Assembly (NCBI GenBank): GCA_022376925.1
Contig: JAIOJX010000002.1
Span: 64,256,001-64,320,000, forward strand
Source: Tragulus kanchil
Taxonomy: Eukaryota; Chordata; Mammalia; Artiodactyla; Tragulidae
Length of the DNA: 64,000 nt
Direction of reading: 5' to 3'
The position numbers and the translations under genes were made by a program. The stretch's first letter is position 1. Each line of letters begins with the position of its first letter. Of this stretch, positions 59,818 to 64,000 are shown one piece after another. The notes under the pieces are model-generated. The model was given only the letters and a program-made list of their open reading frames with translations, was not told the DNA's origin and did not search any database.

Positions 59818-60244
59818 TTTTTCCCCCTTCCTTCCTTCATCCTACTGAGTTTTGTGTGGATCTGTGTATTCTTTTCTGGTGGTCAAGGACTCCTGACAGC
59901 TCTCAGCTGATGCTCTACAAGATCTTTTGTATTCCTGATGTGTCCATGGTGAGAGATCCAGATCCACCTACTCCGCTGTCTTGTCTCCTTCCTTACTTAT
60001 GTTTGGAATTGACTTCCAGTTATTGTAGTGTTTTATACTGGTCAGTTTGTATAGCGAGCAGGGAAAGAAGTACATTTTCTTATTTTGATACTTGGTTGTG
60101 TTTTAGAGCAGAGACTCCTAGGTAGCAAGCTGTGTTCCTGGTGAATCTAGTACGTCTGCCCTCTGAGCTCTATCGTGCAGTCCTTAAGATTACTCTGAAA
60201 GGGAAAAGAATTTAATAGAGTTTTACATCATCTTTTTTTTCCAG

Positions 60245-60327
60245 ACACTGGCCAAAAGAAGACTCTAGACAAGAAAGATGGGAGAAGAATGTCTTTTCAG
60301 AAACCCAAAGGGACTATTGAATATACT
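60245..60327 (+). CDS. OXR1: OXR1 second coding exon (shared)
   Basis: Preceded by a T-rich tract and CCAG, followed by the donor GTAAGT. With the single base carried from 33888 it encodes 28 residues, DTGQKKTLDKKDGRRMSFQ then KPKGTIEYT, and ends in phase 0. This is the OXR1 segment just before and into the LysM domain, whose first residues are GTIEYT. From memory it is highly conserved among mammals and common to long isoforms. DKKDGRR is a basic stretch. NCOA7 is the paralogue with a similar LysM start, but the DTGQKKTLDKKDGRR part and the MDYLTTFT first exon point to OXR1. The rest of LysM and the C-terminal TLDc domain lie beyond the window. Duplication 20 starts only 35 bp downstream but does not include the exon. 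Confidence 0.95.
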
Positions 60328-60361
60328 GTAAGTTGTTTGTTTTGAACAAAGTAGATTTCTG

Positions 60362-61452
60362 TTTGTGATGGTCTTATTTGAGGTGTTCTTTATTTATGAG
60401 TAAGACAAGAGTTCCTAGTTGCCTTCTTTTAAAAATATGTACTTCACTTTCAGTAACTGTTTCACTAATGATGATACTTTAGTTAATTGTATTTTAGGTC
60501 TTTTTTTTTCATTAAAGAGAAATCTTATTAAATGTGATATGAAGGTAATTATCCCTGCAAATTTAATAAAATAATAATTTACTGGGAGTTAAAGTTTCTG
60601 TGCCATAATACTTTTTATTAGATTAGGATTTTAGGGAAATGTTTACTTTTTTAGAAATGTGATCTTTATTGTATTCCCAGCAATGCTAATGATAATGAAA
60701 ATGACAGAATATGGAAAAAAATTAACATTAACTTTCTACAATAGCCTCTCACATTCAATTATTTGCACTGATTTATAGCTAGTTTTTTATGTTCTAGAAA
60801 ATGATTCTCAAATTTCCTTAGAGTCAGCTTTTCATATTTCTGGTTATTATGGAAAACAAGTGAGAAACCTAGTCTGTGGTGTGGTGCTTATTTGATTGAA
60901 TGAAAATGTTGTTAGATAGTGTTAACAAGCTATAAAGCAGTTATTTTAACTGAGCTTAATTTTATCTTACTCTGTTTTTCTAATATTTTGCTATAACTGC
61001 ATTAAGAAGAAAACAACAGTTTATACATTTGTGTCATCATGAAGCTTTCCAATCTTGGCTTGAGTTTTGATTATGTTTCATAAACTCTAAAATTTGAACA
61101 AAGTAGTTCAACAGTTTGAGATTTTAAGCATTTGTACAAGGTTTGAAATGAGATAATTTAGGGTAGAACTATCTTTACTGCTATCAAAAGAATCTCTTAA
61201 ACTTGAGTGTGTGTGTACCTTCTCTGCCTGAGTGAGAAGCTGAGAATATAAATTCAGACAGTAAAACATTGGGTAATGTAATTTGATGTTTTCATTAGTG
61301 TTTATTAAGGCATAAACCTATGGGGCAGAAGGTTATCTACATATGTAATCATGTGGTGTAAAAAATTATGAATGTTTAGTTGGTTTTGAATTCAAGAACT
61401 TACCATTTTTTTTCTTGTAATTCCATAGAACTTGTGTTACTGATAGCAAATT
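60362..61452. repeat. Tandem duplication 20, copy 1
   Basis: It repeats at 61467-62558, offset 1105. AT-rich intron with no recognised element. A 14-bp join separates the copies. Confidence 0.96.
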
Positions 61453-61466
61453 GGTTTTTTAAAAAT

Positions 61467-62558
61467 TTTGTGATGGTCTTATTTGAGGTGTTCTTTATTT
61501 ATGAGTAAGACAAGAGTTCCTAGTTGCCTTCTTTTAAAAATATGTACTTCACTTTCAGTAACTGTTTCACTAATGATGATACTTTAGTTAATTGTATTTT
61601 AGGTCTTTTTTTTTCATTAAAGAGAAATCTTATTAAATGTGATATGAAGGTAATTATCCCTGCAAATTTAATAAAATAATAATTTACTGGGAGTTAAAGT
61701 TTCTGTGCCATAATACTTTTTATTAGATTAGGATTTTAGGGAAATGTTTACTTTTTTAGAAATGTGATCTTTATTGTATTCCCAGCAATGCTAATGATAA
61801 TGAAAATGACAGAATATGGAAAAAAATTAACATTAACTTTCTACAATAGCCTCTCACATTCAATTATTTGCACTGATTTATAGCTAGTTTTTTATGTTCT
61901 AGAAAATGATTCTCAAATTTCCTTAGAGTCAGCTTTTCATATTTCTGGTTATTATGGAAAACAAGTGAGAAACCTAGTCTGTGGTGTGGTGCTTATTTGA
62001 TTGAATGAAAATGTTGTTAGATAGTGTTAACAAGCTATAAAGCAGTTATTTTAACTGAGCTTAATTTTATCTTACTCTGTTTTTCTAATATTTTGCTATA
62101 ACTGCATTAAGAAGAAAACAACAGTTTATACATTTGTGTCATCATGAAGCTTTCCAATCTTGGCTTGAGTTTTGATTATGTTTCATAAACTCTAAAATTT
62201 GAACAAAGTAGTTCAACAGTTTGAGATTTTAAGCATTTGTACAAGGTTTGAAATGAGATAATTTAGGGTAGAACTATCTTTACTGCTATCAAAAGAATCT
62301 CTTAAACTTGAGTGTGTGTGTACCTTCTCTGCCTGAGTGAGAAGCTGAGAATATAAATTCAGACAGTAAAACATTGGGTAATGTAATTTGATGTTTTCAT
62401 TAGTGTTTATTAAGGCATAAACCTATGGGGCAGAAGGTTATCTACATATGTAATCATGTGGTGTAAAAAATTATGAATGTTTAGTTGGTTTTGAATTCAA
62501 GAACTTACCATTTTTTTTCTTGTAATTCCATAGAACTTGTGTTACTGATAGCAAATTG
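61467..62558. repeat. Tandem duplication 20, copy 2
   Basis: Second copy of 60362-61452, with no difference seen over most of its length. Confidence 0.96.
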
Positions 62559-62607
62559 AAATTTAAATAAGAACCATTATTTTGAGCTAAAGGTTAATTG
62601 AAATTAG

Positions 62608-62790
62608 TGATTACAGTTGACCCTTTGTATCCTCGGGTTCTGCATCCATAGATTCAATCAACCATGGATTGAAATACTTAGGGAGAAAAGTTCCATAAAG
62701 TTCCAAAAAGCAAACTTAAATTTCCCTTACTGTTTACATACATTGTATTAGGTATTATAAATAATCTAGATAAGTAAATTAATAGGGTCA
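62608..62790 (+). mobile_element. Tigger-like DNA transposon remnant
   Basis: ACAGTTGACCCTTTGTATCC, GGGTTCTGCATCCATAGATT and ACATTGTATTAGGTATTATA are typical of a Tigger (pogo group) end. Copy at 63687-63870. Family from memory. Confidence 0.75.
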
Positions 62791-63356
62791 TTTGAAGATG
62801 AAATGCATATTAACTAATATGAAAGATAATAGCTTTGTAAACTTCCAGATGTTTCAGCAAAGTAAAATTGATTTACAGAGTTTTTACATGTATTATCTCA
62901 GTAAAGTGACATACCATCTCATTACATAGAAGAGAAAGTTTGTACAGAAGAAAACGGAGCTAGATTCTTAACTCTTGACTTTAGCATCAATTTGGTTTTA
63001 CAAAACCATTAATGGGAATTATATATTGTTTCGTTTTACCCCCCACAACGTACATATCTACTTTTCCCGGTTTTCAGTCTTTTACAGTCTAATTCAAAAT
63101 GCCTTTTTAATATCATCCTTTGTTGAGATTTAACTCTAGTTACTTGCCTTTCCTAAAGTCCTAAATTCATGAGTATACTCTGGATGGTTTAGGAAGAAGA
63201 GATAGTATCCCACAAGTGTGTTTTATAACTTTTCTGTCTTCTGATATGTCAGTTCTATTCTCTTCATTTTGAATGTTCTTTTCCCATCTCTCTCCTTCTC
63301 AAGTTCATACCCCCTTTTGTGAGATTTAGGTTTACTTCTTTCCCGTAAAGCCTTCT

Positions 63357-63535
63357 GCTTCTCTGATGGCTGACTGTAAAGAATCTGCCTCAAGTGCAGG
63401 AGACGCAGGTTTGAACCCTGGGTTGGGAAGATCCCCTGGAAGGGAATGGCAGCCCTCTCTAGTATTCTTGTCTGGAGAATTCCGTGGATGGGGAGCACTA
63501 TAGTGTATTGAAGTGTACTAATATACAGGCAGGCT
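63357..63535 (+). mobile_element. Bov-tA SINE, diverged
   Basis: Box CAGGAGACGCAGGTTTGAACC, Bov-A part AGTATTCTTGTCTGGAGAAT, end GGCAGGCTACAGTCC. The duplication join lies just after it. Confidence 0.85.
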
Positions 63536-63548
63536 ACAGTCCTTCAGT

Positions 63549-64000
63549 GGTGTAAAAATTATGAATGTTTAGTTGGTTTTGAATTCAAGAACTTACCATT
63601 TTTTCTTGTAATTCCATAGAACTTGTGTTACTGATAGCAAATTGAAATTTAAATAAGAACCATTATTTTGAGCTAAAGGTTAATTGAAATTAGTGATTAC
63701 AGTTGACCCTTTGTATCCTCGGGTTCTGCATCCATAGATTCAATCAACCATGGATTGAAATACTTAGGGAGAAAAGTTCCATAAAGTTCCAAAAAGCAAA
63801 CTTAAATTTCCCTTACTGTTTACATACATTGTATTAGGTATTATAAATAATCTAGATAAGTAAATTAATAGGGTCATTTGAAGATGAAATGCATATTAAC
63901 TAATATGAAAGATAATAGCTTTGTAAACTTCCAGATGTTTCAGCAAAGTAAAATTGATTTACAGAGTTTTTACATGTATTATCTCAGTAAAGTGACATAC
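63549..64000. repeat. Tandem duplication 21, copy 2 (partial)
   Basis: It repeats 62460 onward, including the Tigger remnant, up to the window edge. The first bases lack one A and several T in runs. Confidence 0.94.

Larger units (their letters stand above)
52450..59990 (-). mobile_element. Old minus-strand L1 with 5' UTR-like end and internal deletions
   Basis: The 3' UTR lies near 52450-52600. ORF2 sequence runs from about 52640 to 55790, broken by stops; the frame at 55487-55792 contains CFFEKINKTDRSLARLTEKK, the segment before the reverse transcriptase. Sequence at 55800-59990 reads as L1 5' UTR, ending with a minus-strand GGAGACAAGACAGCGGAGTA, close to the usual L1 start. ORF1 and the endonuclease part of ORF2 are not found. 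Duplications 17, 18 and 19 inflate it. The 5' UTR call rests on that terminal motif and position. Confidence 0.68.
33889..60244 (+). other. OXR1: OXR1 intron after the alternative first exon
   Basis: GT donor at 33889 and AG acceptor at 60243-60244, preceded by a T-rich tract. It spans 26.4 kb here, but nine complete duplication pairs lie within it (duplications 11-19), so about 10 kb is likely surplus. A G-rich run at 34004-34037 lies about 115 bp after the donor. I see no further coding exon of OXR1 inside it. Confidence 0.85.
62460..63548. repeat. Tandem duplication 21, copy 1
   Basis: The copy starts at 63549 and is cut off by the window end. Offset about 1088. It overlaps the end of duplication 20. 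Confidence 0.94.

Noticed and set aside
57499..60125. Several overlapping frames of 90-184 codons on both strands
   Set aside because: They lie in GC-richer L1 5' UTR-like sequence, occur on both strands and are duplicated with the block. Nothing in them resembles a known protein.
3421..63535. tRNA genes, because of repeated GGTTCGATCCCTGG boxes
   Set aside because: Each box belongs to a SINE head with body, poly-A tail and, in several cases, target duplications. None folds obviously into an intact cloverleaf.
481..64000. Repeated blocks as a CRISPR array, satellite or segmental amplification system
   Set aside because: Units are about 1.1 kb, each present two (rarely three) times, with different content in each pair and no shared motif at the joins. 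That fits assembly error, not a functional array.

Overview
The window is nuclear DNA of a ruminant (Cetartiodactyla). The evidence is the repeat content. There are many tRNA-Glu-derived CHR-type SINEs, composite Bov-tA/Bov-A SINEs, a BovB-derived 3' fragment and L1 elements with ruminant-type 3' ends, over an older mammalian background of MER5, MER20, MIR and Tigger. The CHR-type copies have a body unlike the cattle CHR-2 I remember, which hints at a less-studied ruminant lineage. I cannot name the species.

The only protein-coding gene I can support is OXR1 (oxidation resistance 1), on the + strand. A CpG island at about 33.1-34.1 kb carries an alternative first coding exon (33690-33888). 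The next coding exon, shared between isoforms, is at 60245-60327 and runs into the start of the LysM domain. Their reading phases match exactly. The region between them (about 26.4 kb here) is intron. The first 33 kb lie upstream of this promoter and may be intron of longer OXR1 isoforms. All other long reading frames are L1 ORF2 fragments, SINE frames or chance.

The most striking property is at the scale of the whole window. I find 21 adjacent direct duplications, each about 1.0-1.2 kb, copy directly following copy, with near-perfect identity and copy 2 shifted by about 1.06-1.2 kb. They cut across unique DNA, SINEs, L1s and MERs without regard to content, carry identical insertions and target-site duplications in both copies, and often chain so that the end of one pair starts the next. 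Junctions carry short junk spacers or clusters of small deletions. One junction is chimeric with a different L1. This is best read as false duplication by the assembly (unmerged contig ends, gap filling or haplotype retention) rather than biology. If so, about 23 kb of the 64 kb is surplus. The only long clean stretch is 27584-35770, which includes the CpG island.

Layout: 0-3.7 kb, L1 3' end with a SINE (duplicated) and one CHR SINE. 4.7-17.5 kb, a chain of six duplications with two relatively young L1 insertions in opposite orientation and a MER5. 17.5-24 kb, SINEs, a roughly 65-bp L1 stub and a 73-bp palindrome. 24.4-30.2 kb, an old plus-strand L1 riddled with later insertions. 31-33 kb, mostly unique DNA. 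33-34 kb, OXR1 promoter and exon. 35.7-51.8 kb, intron dense in SINEs and duplications. 52.4-60 kb, an old minus-strand L1 with a 5'-UTR-like end. 60.2 kb, OXR1 exon. 60.4-64 kb, intron with two more duplications and a Tigger remnant.
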